Origin: Stomorhina lunata | Lineage: Eukaryota; Arthropoda; Insecta; Diptera; Rhiniidae | Length of the DNA stretch: 64,000 nucleotides | Direction of reading: 5' to 3' | Assembly: GCA_933228675.1 (NCBI GenBank) | Contig: OW121745.1 | Span: 1,273,346-1,337,345 of the forward strand | Part shown: in pieces, positions 1 to 12,700 of the stretch | Layout of the letters: every line of letters starts with the position of its first letter | How positions within the stretch are numbered: position 1 is the first letter of the stretch | Translations under genes and position numbers: made by a program | Notes under the pieces: generated by a model | Database searches by the model: none | What the model was told of the DNA's origin: nothing | Seen by the model: the letters and a program-made list of their open reading frames with translations, nothing else

Positions 1-379
1 AACGGGTTAATTCCAAAAGTAGTGTACATGAGTATTTTTTTTTTTTTAAGGTTGAGGAATTCATTCTCTGAAATTGTTTACTTGCATTAAGATTTGTGCA
101 GATTGCGAAATTACTTTTAGTTTCTTTAAAAAAAATTTGTTTTGCTTTTTTATTGCATTTTGGTTAAATATTTTCCGGAATGTCACTTTTTACAAAAATT
201 TACAAAACTAAGAAATTAATGCAAAAATGTTAGAACAAAGCCTACTATCGCATTCGTTCACTTACTATTTACCAGCTTTGGATGTTTTTCTTAAAAAAAC
301 GGGTTTAGTAATAGCAAAAAGTTATTTTTCGAAGAAATTCCAATTATTTTTTTTTTTATAATTCAAGAATTAAAAAAAA
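1..379. other. Non-coding flank left of the first satellite array
   Basis: AT-rich sequence with homopolymer runs and no open frame or recognisable element. The only structured signal is an inverted copy, at 173-186, of the GTGACA-type motif that recurs in the satellite flanks (here TTCCGGAATGTCAC). Confidence 0.6.
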
Positions 380-530
380 GTAATTTTTTTACAAAAATTC
401 GTTTTTGTGCAGCTTACATTTAAAGTAACAAATTTGCTTCAAAGAAATTGCTGTATTTTGCTGGAAACTTGAAAAAATAAAAAGTGACAGTACGGAATTT
501 TTTGTGACAGTAAAGAAAATCCAATTTAAA
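380..530. repeat. 5' flank of satellite, copy 1
   Basis: A stretch of about 150 bp that directly precedes the first satellite array and is repeated almost exactly at 4145-4295, where it again directly precedes an array. It carries two spaced copies of the GTGACAGTA motif (484-497 and 504-517). The shared flank shows that the two arrays are duplicates of one array-plus-flank unit rather than independent expansions. Confidence 0.85.
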
Positions 531-2930
531 TTTTTGAAAAATTTCCTATAAAAATAGGAAATTTTTGAAAAATTTCCTATAAAAATAGGAAATTTTTGAA
601 AAATTTCCTATAAAAATAGGAAATTTTTGAAAAATTTCCTATCAAAATAGGAAATTTTTGAAAAATTTCCTATCAAAATAGGAAATTTTTGAAAAATTTC
701 CTATCAAAATAGAAAATTTTTGAAAAATTTCCTATAAAAATAGGAAATTTTTGAAAAATTTCCTATAAAAATAGGAAATTTTTGAAAAATTTCCTATAAG
801 AATAGGAAATTTTTGAAAAATTTCCTATAAAAATAGGAAATATTTGAAAAATTTCCTATAAAAATAGGAAATTTTTGAAAAATTTCCTATAAAAATAGGA
901 AATTTTTGAAAAATTTCCTATAAAAATAGGAAATTTTTGAAAAATTTCCTATAAAAATAGGAAATTTTTGAAAAATTTCCTATAAAAATAGGAAATTTTT
1001 GAAAAATTTCCTATAAAAATAGGAAATTTTTGAAAAATTTCCTATAAAAATAGGAAATTTTTGAAAAATTTCCTATAAAAATAGGAAATTTTTGAAAAAT
1101 TTCCTATAAAAATAGGAAATTTTTGAAAAATTTCCTATAAAAATAGGAAATTTTTGAAAAATTTCCTATAAAAATAGGAAATTTTTGAAAAATTTCCTAT
1201 AAAAATAGGAAATTTTTGAAAATTTTCCTATAAAAATAGGAAATTTTTGAAAAATTTCCTATAAAAATAGGAAATTTTTGAAAAATTTCCTATAAAAATA
1301 GGAAATTTTTGAAAAATTTCCTATAAAAATAGGAAATTTTTGAAAAATTTCCTATAAAAATAGGAAATTTTTGAAAAATTTCCTATAAAAATAGGAAATT
1401 TTTGAAAAATTTCCTATAAAAATAGGAAATTTTTGAAAAATTTCCTATAAAAATAGGAAATTTTTGAAAAATTTCCTATAAAAATAGGAAATTTTTGAAA
1501 AATTTCCTATAAAAATAGGAAATTTTTGAAAAATTTCCTATAAAAATAGGAAATTTTTGAAAAATTTCCTATAAAAATAGGAAATTTTTGAAAAATTTCC
1601 TATAAAAATAGGAAATTTTTGAAAAATTTCCTATAAAAATAGGAAATTTTTGAAAAATTTCCTATAAAAATAGGAAATTTTTGAAAAATTTCCTATAAAA
1701 ATAGGAAATTTTTGAAAAATTTCCTATAAAAATAGGAAATTTTTGAAAAATTTCCTATAAAAATAGGAAATTTTTGAAAAATTTCCTATAAAAATAGGAA
1801 ATTTTTGAAAAATTTCCTATAAAAATAGGAAATTTTTGAAAAATTTCCTATAAAAATAGGAAATTTTTGAAAAATTTCCTATAAAAATAGGAAATTTTTG
1901 AAAAATTTCCTATAAAAATAGGAAATTTTTGAAAAATTTCCTATAAAAATAGGAAATTTTTGAAAAATTTCCTATAAAAATAGGAAATTTTTGAAAAATT
2001 TCCTATAAAAATAGGAAATTTTTGAAAAATTTCCTATAAAAATAGGAAATTTTTGAAAAATTTCCTATAAAAATAGGAAATTTTTGAAAAATTTCCTATA
2101 AAAATAGGAAATTTTTGAAAAATTTCCTATAAAAATAGGAAATTTTTGAAAAATTTCCTATAAAAATAGGAAATTTTTGAAAAATTTCCTATAAAAATAG
2201 GAAATTTTTGAAAAATAGGAAATTTTTGAAAAATTTCCTATAAAAATAGGAAATTTTTGAAAAATTTCCTATAAAAATAGGAAATTTTTGAAAAATTTCC
2301 TATAAAAATAGGAAATTTTTGAAAAATTTCCTATAAAAATAGGAAATTTTTGAAAAATTTCCTATAAAAATAGGAAATTTTTGAAAAATTTCCTATAAAA
2401 ATAGGAAATTTTTGAAAAATTTCCTATAAAAATAGGAAATTTTTGAAAAATTTCCTATAAAAATAGGAAATTTTTGAAAAATTTCCTATAAAAATAGGAA
2501 ATTTTTGAAAAATTTCCTATAAAAATAGGAAATTTTTGAAAAATTTCCTATAAAAATAGGAAATTTTTGAAAAATTTCCTATAAAAATAGGAAATTTTTG
2601 AAAAATTTCCTATAAAAATAGGAAATTTTTGAAAAATTTCCTATAAAAATAGGAAATTTTTGAAAAATTTCCTATAAAAATAGGAAATTTTTGAAAAATT
2701 TCCTATAAAAATAGGAAATTTTTGAAAAATTTCCTATAAAAATAGGAAATTTTTGAAAAATTTCTTATAAAAATAGGAAATTTTTGAAAAATTTCCTATA
2801 AAAATAGGAAATTTTTGAAAAATTTCCTATAAAAATAGGAAATTTTTGAAAAATTTCCTATAAAAATAGGAAATTTTTGAAAAATTTCCTATAAAAATAG
2901 GAAATTTTTGAAAAATTTCCTATAAAAATA
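531..2930. repeat. 31-bp palindromic satellite, array A (about 77 units)
   Basis: Head-to-tail tandem repeat with period 31. Each unit reads AAAAATTTCCTAT, loop AAAA, ATAGGAAATTTTT, then one G, so the whole unit folds into a 13-bp hairpin. A second perfect dyad is centred on the linker G. Units are nearly identical; variants with CCTATCAAAATAG cluster at 640-720, near the 5' edge. One shortened 18-bp unit lies near 2206-2220. No spacer sequences and no coding frame. Confidence 0.97.
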
Positions 2931-3240
2931 AGAAAAATTTCCAAGAAGAAAATTTGTTAAATTTTATTTTCATTTACCAAAAAACGTGAGTAATTTATAA
3001 ACCGAATTAACAACTGCTTAAATGCAACAAAATAACAAAAGGAAAAACCATCATGTTCCCCCTATTTATAGGGGGATAACGTTTCTCGATAACGTTTTGC
3101 TCCTTCAGCTCCCGTCAACTTTGCCTTTGTTTTAACCTTTAAGATTTTAGAAGAATAACAACAACAATAGTCATTCAAAGTAATATAACAAATTATCTTT
3201 ATATCAAAAGAACTACAGTATTGAAATCAATCAGAATTTT
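2931..3240. repeat. 3' flank of satellite, copy 1 (truncated)
   Basis: About 310 bp following array A, repeated at 3314-3624 and 24741-25052 with few differences. It contains a perfect short palindrome at 3057-3076 (TCCCCCTA, TTTA, TAGGGGGA) and a 'gataacgttt' direct repeat just after it. The copy ends abruptly at 3240 where a short satellite stub begins, whereas the other two copies continue for about 500 bp more. Confidence 0.9.
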
Positions 3241-3313
3241 TATATGAAAATAGGAAATTTTTGAAAAATTTCCTTTAAAAATAGGAAATTTTTAAAAAAT
3301 TTCCTATAAAAAT
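3241..3313. repeat. Short satellite stub (about 2 units)
   Basis: Roughly two slightly diverged 31-bp satellite units between two copies of the 3' flank. They share the 'aaatttttaaaaaattt' variant seen at the right edge of the large array near 24715. This is therefore a duplicated array edge, not a new expansion. Confidence 0.85.
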
Positions 3314-4143
3314 AAGAAAAATTTCCAAGAAGAAAATTTGTTAAATTTTATTTTCATTTACCAAAAAACGTGAGTAATTTATAAACCGAATTAACAACTG
3401 CTTAAATGCAACAAAATAACAAAAGGAAAAACCATCATGTTCCCCCTATTTATAGGGGGATAACGTTTCTCGATAACGTTTTGCTCTTTCAGCTCCCGTC
3501 AACTTTGCCTTTGTTTTAACCTTTAAGATTTTAGAAATATAACAACAACAATAGTCATTCAAAGTAATATAACAAATTATCTTTATATCAAAAGAACTAC
3601 AGTATTGAAATCAATCAGAATTTTCGAGAAATAAGCTTTTAAAATAAAAAAACCTTTTTACTTAAAAGTGACAGTAAAGAAATTTGTGATATTTTTTTGT
3701 TTTTTTTCTTCTAAAAAGTTATTTCACGGAAAATAAAAACAAGAAAAAGTGATCAAAACTTCGTAATATATTAATATACATTGTTATTTATTTTATTTTT
3801 TACGATTTTTTATTAAATAACTGTGTGACAGTACGGAAATTTTTAGCTGTACTTACCATCGTGCGATTATAAATTCACTTGAAAACACCAAATAATTAAT
3901 TTTATTATTTTATTTTTTATCTTAATCAATTTATCACTTCTTGCACTTTTTAATAGCGATGCACATAAAGCAAACGAAACAGCTCAAGTAATGATTATGA
4001 CTTAATTAAAAAAATGTGACATTACGGAAAAAACGCAGAGATAAAGTAAAATTAGAACGTCAAAATGATATTGATAACATTTTTTAGGTAAAATAAAATA
4101 AATACAATCATTGAAAAACAGTTGAATTTTTTATTATTGTTTT
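3314..4143. repeat. 3' flank of satellite, copy 2 (full)
   Basis: About 830 bp that match 24741-25574 closely. Includes the palindrome at 3439-3458 and GTGACA-type motifs at 3668-3681, 3825-3838 and 4016-4029. It runs directly into 5' flank copy 2 at about 4145, marking the joint between two tandem array-bearing units. No coding frame. Confidence 0.88.
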
Positions 4144-4144
4144 T

Positions 4145-4295
4145 GTAATTTTTTTACAAAAATTCGTTTTTGTGCAGCTTACATTTAAAGTAACAAATTT
4201 GCTTCAAAGAAATTGCTGTATTTTGCTGGAAACTTGAAAAAATAAAAAGTGACAGTACGGAATTTTTTGTGACAGTAAAGAAAATCCAATTTAAA
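4145..4295. repeat. 5' flank of satellite, copy 2
   Basis: Near-identical to 380-530, including both GTGACAGTA motifs (4249-4262 and 4269-4282), and again immediately upstream of an array. Confidence 0.88.
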
Positions 4296-7200
4296 TTTTT
4301 GAAAAATTTCCTATAAAAATAGGAAATTTTTGAAAAATTTCCTATAAAAATAGGAAATTTTTGAAAAATTTCCTATCAAAATAGGAAATTTTTGAAAAAT
4401 TTCCTATCAAAATAGAAAATTTTTGAAAAATTTCCTATAAAAATAGGAAATTTTTGAAAAATTTCCTATCAAAATAGGATATTTTTCAAAAATTTCCTAT
4501 AAAAATAGGAAATTTTTGAAAAATTTCCAATAAAAATAGGAAATTTTTGAAAAATTTCCTATAAAAATAGGAAATTTTTGAAAAATTTCCTATAAAAATA
4601 TAAAATTTTTGAAAAATTTCCTATAAAAATAGGAAATTTTTGAAAAATATCCTATAAAAATAGGAAATTTTTGAAAAATTTCCTATAAAAATAGGAAATT
4701 TTTGAAAAATTTCCTATAAAAATAAGAAATTTTTGAAAAATTTCCTATAAAAATAGGAAATTTTTGAAAAATTTCCTATAAAAATAGGAAATTTTTGAAA
4801 AATTTCCTATAAAAATAGGAAATTTTTGAAAAATTTCCTATAAAAATAGGAAATTTTTGAAAAATTTCCTATAAAAATAGGAAATTTTTGAAAAATTTCC
4901 TATAAAAATAGGAAATTTTTGAAAAATTTCCTATAAAAATAGGAAATTTTTGAAAAATTTCCTATAAAAATAGGAAATTTTTGAAAAATTTCCTATAAAA
5001 ATAGGAAATTTTTGAAAAATTTCCTATAAAAATAGGAAATTTTTGAAAAATTTCCTATAAAAATAGGAAATTTTTGAAAAATTTCCTATAAAAATAGGAA
5101 ATTTTTGAAAAATTTCCTATAAAAATAGGAAATTTTTGAAAAATTTCCTATAAAAATAGGAAATTTTTGAAAAATTTCCTATAAAAATAGGAAATTTTTG
5201 AAAAATTTCCTATAAAAATAGGAAATTTTTGAAAAATTTCCTATAAAAATAGGAAATTTTGAAAAATAGGAAATTTTTGAAAAATTTCCTATAAAAATAG
5301 GAAATTTTTGAAAAATTTCCTATAAAAATAGGAAATTTTTGAAAAATTTCCTATAAAAATAGGAAATTTTTGAAAAATTTCCTATAAAAATAGGAAATTT
5401 TTGAAAAATTTCCTATAAAAATAGGAAATTTTTGAAAAATTTCCTATAAAAATAGGAAATTTTTGAAAAATTTCCTATAAAAATAGGAAATTTTTGAAAA
5501 ATTTCCTATAAAAATAGGAAATTTTTGAAAAATTTCCTATAAAAATAGGAAATTTTTGAAAAATTTCCTATAAAAATAGGAAATTTTTGAAAAATTTCCT
5601 ATAAAAATAGGAAATTTTTGAAAAATTTCCTATAAAAATAGGAAATTTTTGAAAAATTTCCTATAAAAATAGGAAATTTTTGAAAAATTTCCTATAAAAA
5701 TAGGAAATTTTTGAAAAATTTCCTATAAAAATAGGAAATTTTTGAAAAATTTCCTATAAAAATAGGAAATTTTTGAAAAATTTCCTATAAAAATAGGAAA
5801 TTTTTGAAAAATTTCCTATAAAAATAGGAAATTTTTGAAAAATTTCCTATAAAAATAGGAAATTTTTGAAAAATTTCCTATAAAAATAGGAAATTTTTGA
5901 AAAATTTCCTATAAAAATAGGAAATTTTTGAAAAATTTCCTATAAAAATAGGAAATTTTTGAAAAATTTCCTATAAAAATAGGAAATTTTTGAAAAATTT
6001 CCTATAAAAATAGGAAATTTTTGAAAAATTTCCTATAAAAATAGGAAATTTTTGAAAAATTTCCTATAAAAATAGGAAATTTTTGAAAAATTTCCTATAA
6101 AAATAGGAAATTTTTGAAAAATTTCCTATAAAAATAGGAAATTTTTGAAAAATTTCTTATAAAAATAGGAAATTTTTGAAAAATTTCCTATAAAAATAGG
6201 ATTTTTTGAAAAATTTCCTATAAAAATAGGAAATTTTGAAAAATTTCCTATAAAAATAGGAAATTTTTGAAAAATTTCCTATAAAAATAGGAAATTTTTG
6301 AAAAATTTCCTATAAAAATAGGAAATTTTTGAAAAATTTCCTATAAAAATAGGAAATTTTTGAAAAATTTCCTATAAAAATAGGAAATTTTTGAAAAAAT
6401 TTCCTATAAAAATAGGAAATTTTTGAAAAATTTCCTATAAAAATAGGAAATTTTTGAAAAATTTCCTATAAAAATAGGAAATTTTTGAAAAATTTCCTAT
6501 AAAAATAGGAAATTTTTGAAAAATTTCCTATAAAAATAGGAAATTTTTGAAAAATTTCCTATAAAAATAGGAAATTTTTGAAAAATTTCCTATAAAAATA
6601 GGAAATTTTTGAAAAATTTCCTATAAAAATAGGAAATTTTTGAAAAATTTCCTATAAAAATAGGAAATTTTTGAAAAATTTCCTATAAAAATAGGAAATT
6701 TTTGAAAAATTTCCTATAAAAATAGGAAATTTTTGAAAAATTTCCTATAAAAATAGGAAATTTTTGAAAAATTTCCTATAAAAATAGGAAATTTTTGAAA
6801 AATTTCCTATAAAAATAGGAAATTTTTGAAAAATTTCCTATAAAAATAGGAAATTTTTGAAAAATTTCCTATAAAAATAGGAAATTTTTGAAAAATTTCC
6901 TATAAAAATAGGAAATTTTTGAAAAATTTCCTATAAAAATAGGAAATTTTTGAAAAATTTCCTATAAAAATAGGAAATTTTTGAAAAATTTCCTATAAAA
7001 ATAGGAAATTTTTGAAAAATTTCCTATAAAAATAGGAAATTTTTGAAAAATTTCCTATAAAAATAGGAAATTTTTGAAAAATTTCCTATAAAAATAGGAA
7101 ATTTTTGAAAAATTTCCTATAAAAATAGGAAATTTTTGAAAAATTTCCTATAAAAATAGGAAATTTTTGAAAAATTTCCTATAAAAATAGGAAATTTTTG

Positions 7201-9117
7201 AAAAATTTCCTATAAAAATAGGAAATTTTTGAAAAATTTCCTATAAAAATAGTAAATTTTTGAAAAATTTCCTATAAAAATAGGAAATTTTTGAAAAATT
7301 TCCTATAAAAATAGGAAATTTTTGAAAAATTTCCTATAAAAATAGGAAATTTTTGAAAAATTTCCTATAAAAATAGGAAATTTTTGAAAAATTTCCTATA
7401 AAAATAGGAAATTTTTGAAAAATTTCCTATAAAAATAGGAAATTTTTGAAAAATTTCCTATAAAAATAGGAAATTTTTGAAAAATTTCCTATAAAAATAG
7501 GAAATTTTTGAAAAATTTCCTATAAAAATAGGAAATTTTTGAAAAATTTCCTATAAAAATAGGAAATTTTTGAAAAATTTCCTATAAAAATAGGAAATTT
7601 TTGAAAAATTTCCTATAAAAATAGGAAATTTTTGAAAAATTTCCTATAAAAATAGGAAATTTTTGAAAAATTTCCTATAAAAATAGGAAATTTTTGAAAA
7701 ATTTCCTATAAAAATAGGAAATTTTTGAAAAATTTCCTATAAAAATAGGAAATTTTTGAAAAATTTCCTATAAAAATAGGAAATTTTTGAAAAATTTCCT
7801 ATAAAAATAGGAAATTTTTGAAAAATTTCCTATAAAAATAGGAAATTTTTGAAAAATTTCCTATAAAAATAGGAAATTTTTGAAAAATTTCCTATAAAAA
7901 TAGGAAATTTTTGAAAAATTTCCTATAAAAATAGGAAATTTTTGAAAAATTTCCTATAAAAATAGGAAATTTTTGAAAAATAGGAAATTTTTGAAAAATT
8001 TCCTATAAAAATAGGAAATTTTTGAAAAATTTCCTATAAAAATAGGAAATTTTTGAAAAATTTCCTATAAAAATAGGAAATTTTTGAAAAATTTCCTATA
8101 AAAATAGGAAATTTTTGAAAAATTTCCTATAAAAATAGGAAATTTTTGAAAAATTTCCTATAAAAATAGGAAATTTTTGAAAAATTTCCTATAAAAATAG
8201 GAAATTTTTGAAAAATTTCCTATAAAAATAGGAAATTTTTGAAAAATTTCCTATAAAAATAGGAAATTTTTGAAAAATTTCCTATAAAAATAGGAAATTT
8301 TTGAAAAATTTCCTATAAAAATAGGAAATTTTTGAAAAATTTCCTATAAAAATAGGAAATTTTTGAAAAATTTCCTATAAAAATAGGAAATTTTTGAAAA
8401 ATTTCCTATAAAAATAGGAAATTTTTGAAAAATTTCCTATAAAAATAGGAAATTTTTGAAAAATTTCCTATAAAAATAGGAAATTTTTGAAAAATTTCCT
8501 ATAAAAATAGGAAATTTTTGAAAAATTTCCTATAAAAATAGGAAATTTTTGAAAAATTTCCTATAAAAATAGGAAATTTTTGAAAAATTTCCTATAAAAA
8601 TAGGAAATTTTTGAAAAATTTCCTATAAAAATAGGAAATTTTTGAAAAATTTCCTATAAAAATAGGAAATTTTTGAAAAATTTCCTATAAAAATAGGAAA
8701 TTTTTGAAAAATTTCCTATAAAAATAGGAAATTTTTGAAAAATTTCCTATAAAAATAGGAAATTTTTGAAAAATTTCCTATAAAAATAGGAAATTTTTGA
8801 AAAATTTCCTATAAAAATAGGAAATTTTTGAAAAATTTCCTATAAAAATAGGAAATTTTTGAAAAATTTCCTATAAAAATAGGAAATTTTTGAAAAATTT
8901 CCTATAAAAATAGGAAATTTTTGAAAAATTTCCTATAAAAATAGGAAATTTTTGAAAAATTTCCTATAAAAATAGGAAATTTTTGAAAAATTTCCTATAA
9001 AAATAGGAAATTTTTGAAAAATTTCCTATAAAAATAGGAAATTTTTGAAAAATTTCCTATAAAAATAGGAAATTTTTGAAAAATTTCCTATAAAAATAGG
9101 AAATTTTTGAAAAATTT
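4296..9117. repeat. 31-bp palindromic satellite, array B (about 155 units, runs into gap)
   Basis: Same unit as array A. The 5' edge carries CCTATCAAAATAG variants (about 4370-4480) like the edge of array A, supporting common descent. Edge units are more mutated than interior ones. Shortened 18-bp units occur near 5264 and 7975. The array is cut by the N run, so its real length is unknown. Confidence 0.97.
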
Positions 9118-9317
9118 NNNNNNNNNNNNNNNNNNNNNNNNNNNNNNNNNNNNNNNNNNNNNNNNNNNNNNNNNNNNNNNNNNNNNNNNNNNNNNNNNNN
9201 NNNNNNNNNNNNNNNNNNNNNNNNNNNNNNNNNNNNNNNNNNNNNNNNNNNNNNNNNNNNNNNNNNNNNNNNNNNNNNNNNNNNNNNNNNNNNNNNNNNN
9301 NNNNNNNNNNNNNNNNN
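9118..9317. other. Assembly gap (200 N)
   Basis: Exactly 200 unresolved bases directly inside the satellite. A round number indicates a fixed-size placeholder rather than a measured length. An apparent short reading frame spanning it is an artefact. Confidence 0.99.
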
Positions 9318-9760
9318 TTCGCTTGAATATTTTATACTAATCTTGAATGAATTATTGAAACTAAAAAAAATTGATTACCCAGAGTTGTATTCGCAACAAT
9401 GTTGCACACTTAAGAGGCGGACACTCATTTAGAAAACGATTTAAAAGATTTTAGCTTAAAAAAAGTATTTAATAGTTAGATTTGCCTTTAGCATATTTAT
9501 TAGCTTCAAATACTTTTAAAAAGCCATAATAACTCCTTTTTATTTAACATTTATATATTTTTAATAACTATTCAAACATTTGTATTCAAAATCCTTGGAA
9601 AAGGTGAATATCCATAATATGTTGTTAATACTTTGCATTCGTTTATGGGAATACAAAGTGATCTATAAAGATCTCTTCCCTGCGTATAAAAAAAATACAG
9701 GGGAAGTTATAAGCAACGACTCTCTAATAAATATAAAGATGTTGTACTTCCATGCATTAA
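9318..9760. other. Unique sequence at the right edge of the gap
   Basis: About 440 bp of non-satellite, AT-rich sequence that does not match the known 5' or 3' flanks. An open frame starting at 9580 runs into degenerate satellite and shows no domain, so I do not call a gene. This may be a different left flank of array C, or sequence from elsewhere if the join is wrong. Confidence 0.6.
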
Positions 9761-12700
9761 AATTTTCCTATAAAACTAAGAAATTTTTGAAAAAATTCCT
9801 ATACAAAAAAGAAATTTTAAAAAAAATTCCCATACAAATAAGAAATTTTTAAAAAATTCCTATAAAAATAAAAAAAATTTGAAAAATTTTTGAAAATTTT
9901 CCCAAAAAAATAAAAAAAAAATTCTATAAAAATAAGAAATTTTTGAAAAATTTCCTATAAAAATAGGAAATTTTTGAGAAATTTTCCTATAAAAATAGAA
10001 AATTTTTGAAAAAATTCCTTTAAAAATAGGAAATTTTTGAAAAAATTCCTTTAAAAATAGGAAATTTTTGAAAAAATTCCTTTAAAAATAGGAAATTTTT
10101 GAAAAAATTCCTTTAAAAATAGGAAATTTTTGAAAAAATTCCTTTAACAATAGGAAATTTTTGAAAAATTTCCTATAAAAATAGGAAATTTTCGAAAAAA
10201 AATTTCCTATAAAAATATGAAATTTTTGAATAATTTCCTATAAAAATAGGAAATTTTTGAAAAATTTCCTATAAAAATAGGAAATTTTTGAAAAATTTCC
10301 TATAAAAATAGGAAATTTTTGAAAAATTTCCTATAAAAATAGGAAATTTTTGAAAAATTTCCTATAAAAATAGGAAATTTTTGAAAAATTTCCTATAAAA
10401 ATAGGAAATTTTTGAAAAATTTCCTATAAAAATAGGAAATTTTTGAAAAATTTCCTATAAAAATAGGAAATTTTTGAAAAATTTCCTATAAAAATAGGAA
10501 ATTTTTGAAAAATTTCCTATAAAAATAGGAAATTTTTGAAAAATTTCCTATAAAAATAGGAAATTTTTGAAAACTTTCCTATAAAAATAGGAAATTTTTG
10601 AAAAATTTCCTATAAAAATAGGAAATTTTTGAAAAATTTCCTATAAAAATAGGAAATTTTTGAAAAATTTCCTATAAAAATAGGAAATTTTTGAAAAATT
10701 TCCTATAAAAATAGGAAATTTTTGAATAATTTCCTATAAAAATAGGAAATTTTTGAAAATTTCCTATAGAAATAGGAAATTTTTGAAAAATTTCCTATAA
10801 AAATAGGAAATTTTTGAAAAATTTCCTATAAAAATAGGAAATTTTTGAAAAATTTCCTATAAAAATAGGAAATTTTTGAAAAATTTCCTATAAAAATAGG
10901 AAATTTTTGAAAAATTTCCTATAAAAATAGGAAATTTTTGAAAAATTTCCTATAAAAATAGGAAATTTTTGAAAAATTTCCTATAAAAATAGGAAATTTT
11001 TGAAAAATTTCCTATAAAAATAGGAAATTTTTGAAAAATTTCCTATAAAAATAGGAAATTTTTGAAAAATTTCCTATAAAAATAGGAAATTTTTGAAAAA
11101 TTTCCTATAAAAATAGGAAATTTTTGAAAAATTTCCTATAAAAATAGGAAATTTTTGAAAAATTTCCTATAAAAATAGGAAATTTTTGAAAAATTTCCTA
11201 TAAAAATAGGAAATTTTTGAAAAATTTCCTATAAAAATAGGAAATTTTTGAAAAATTTCCTATAAAAATAGGAAATTTTTGAAAAATTTCCTATAAAAAT
11301 AGGAAATTTTTGAAAAATTTCCTATAAAAATAGGAAATTTTTGAAAAATTTCCTATAAAAATAGGAAATTTTTGAAAAATTTCCTATAAAAATAGGAAAT
11401 TTTTGAAAAATTTCCTATAAAAATAGGAAATTTTTGAAAAATTTCCTATAAAAATAGGAAATTTTTGAAAAATTTCCTATAAAAATAGGAAATTTTTGAA
11501 AAATTTCCTATAAAAATAGGAAATTTTTGAAAAATTTCCTATAAAAATAGGAAATTTTTGAAAAATTTCCTATAAAAATAGGAAATTTTTGAAAAATTTC
11601 CTATAAAAATAGGAAATTTTTGAAAAATTTCCTATAAAAATAGGAAATTTTTGAAAAATTTCCTATAAAAATAGGAAATTTTTGAAAAATTTCCTATAAA
11701 AATAGGAAATTTTTGAAAAATTTCCTATAAAAATAGGAAATTTTTGAAAAATTTCCTATAAAAATAGGAAATTTTTGAAAAATTTCCTATAAAAATAGGA
11801 AATTTTTGAAAAATTTCCTATAAAAATAGGAAATTTTTGAAAAATTTCCTATAAAAATAGGAAATTTTTGAAAAATTTCCTATAAAAATAGGAAATTTTT
11901 GAAAAATTTCCTATAAAAATAGGAAATTTTTGAAAAATTTCCTATAAAAATAGGAAATTTTTGAAAAATTTCCTATAAAAATAGGAAATTTTTGAAAAAT
12001 TTCCTATAAAAATAGGAAATTTTTGAAAAATTTCCTATAAAAATAGGAAATTTTTGAAAAATTTCCTATAAAAATAGGAAATTTTTGAAAAATTTCCTAT
12101 AAAAATAGGAAATTTTTGAAAAATTTCCTATAAAAATAGGAAATTTTTGAAAAATTTCCTATAAAAATAGGAAATTTTTGAAAAATTTCCTATAAAAATA
12201 GGAAATTTTTGAAAAATTTCCTATAAAAATAGGAAATTTTTGAAAAATTTCCTATAAAAATAGGAAATTTTTGAAAAATTTCCTATAAAAATAGGAAATT
12301 TTTGAAAAATTTCCTATAAAAATAGGAAATTTTTGAAAAATTTCCTATAAAAATAGGAAATTTTTGAAAAATTTCCTATAAAAATAGGAAATTTTTGAAA
12401 AATTTCCTATAAAAATAGGAAATTTTTGAAAAATTTCCTATAAAAATAGGAAATTTTTGAAAAATTTCCTATAAAAATAGGAAATTTTTGAAAAATTTCC
12501 TATAAAAATAGGAAATTTTTGAAAAATTTCCTATAAAAATAGGAAATTTTTGAAAAATTTCCTATAAAAATAGGAAATTTTTGAAAAATTTCCTATAAAA
12601 ATAGGAAATTTTTGAAAAATTTCCTATAAAAATAGGAAATTTTTGAAAAATTTCCTATAAAAATAGGAAATTTTTGAAAAATTTCCTATAAAAATAGGAA

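Noticed and set aside
9107..9340. Open frame across the N run
   Set aside because: It consists of unknown residues from the gap and is an artefact.
9580..9852. 90-codon open frame right of the gap
   Set aside because: Its 3' third is degenerate satellite (KKFLKKF-type residues), it has no domain and no start context of note.
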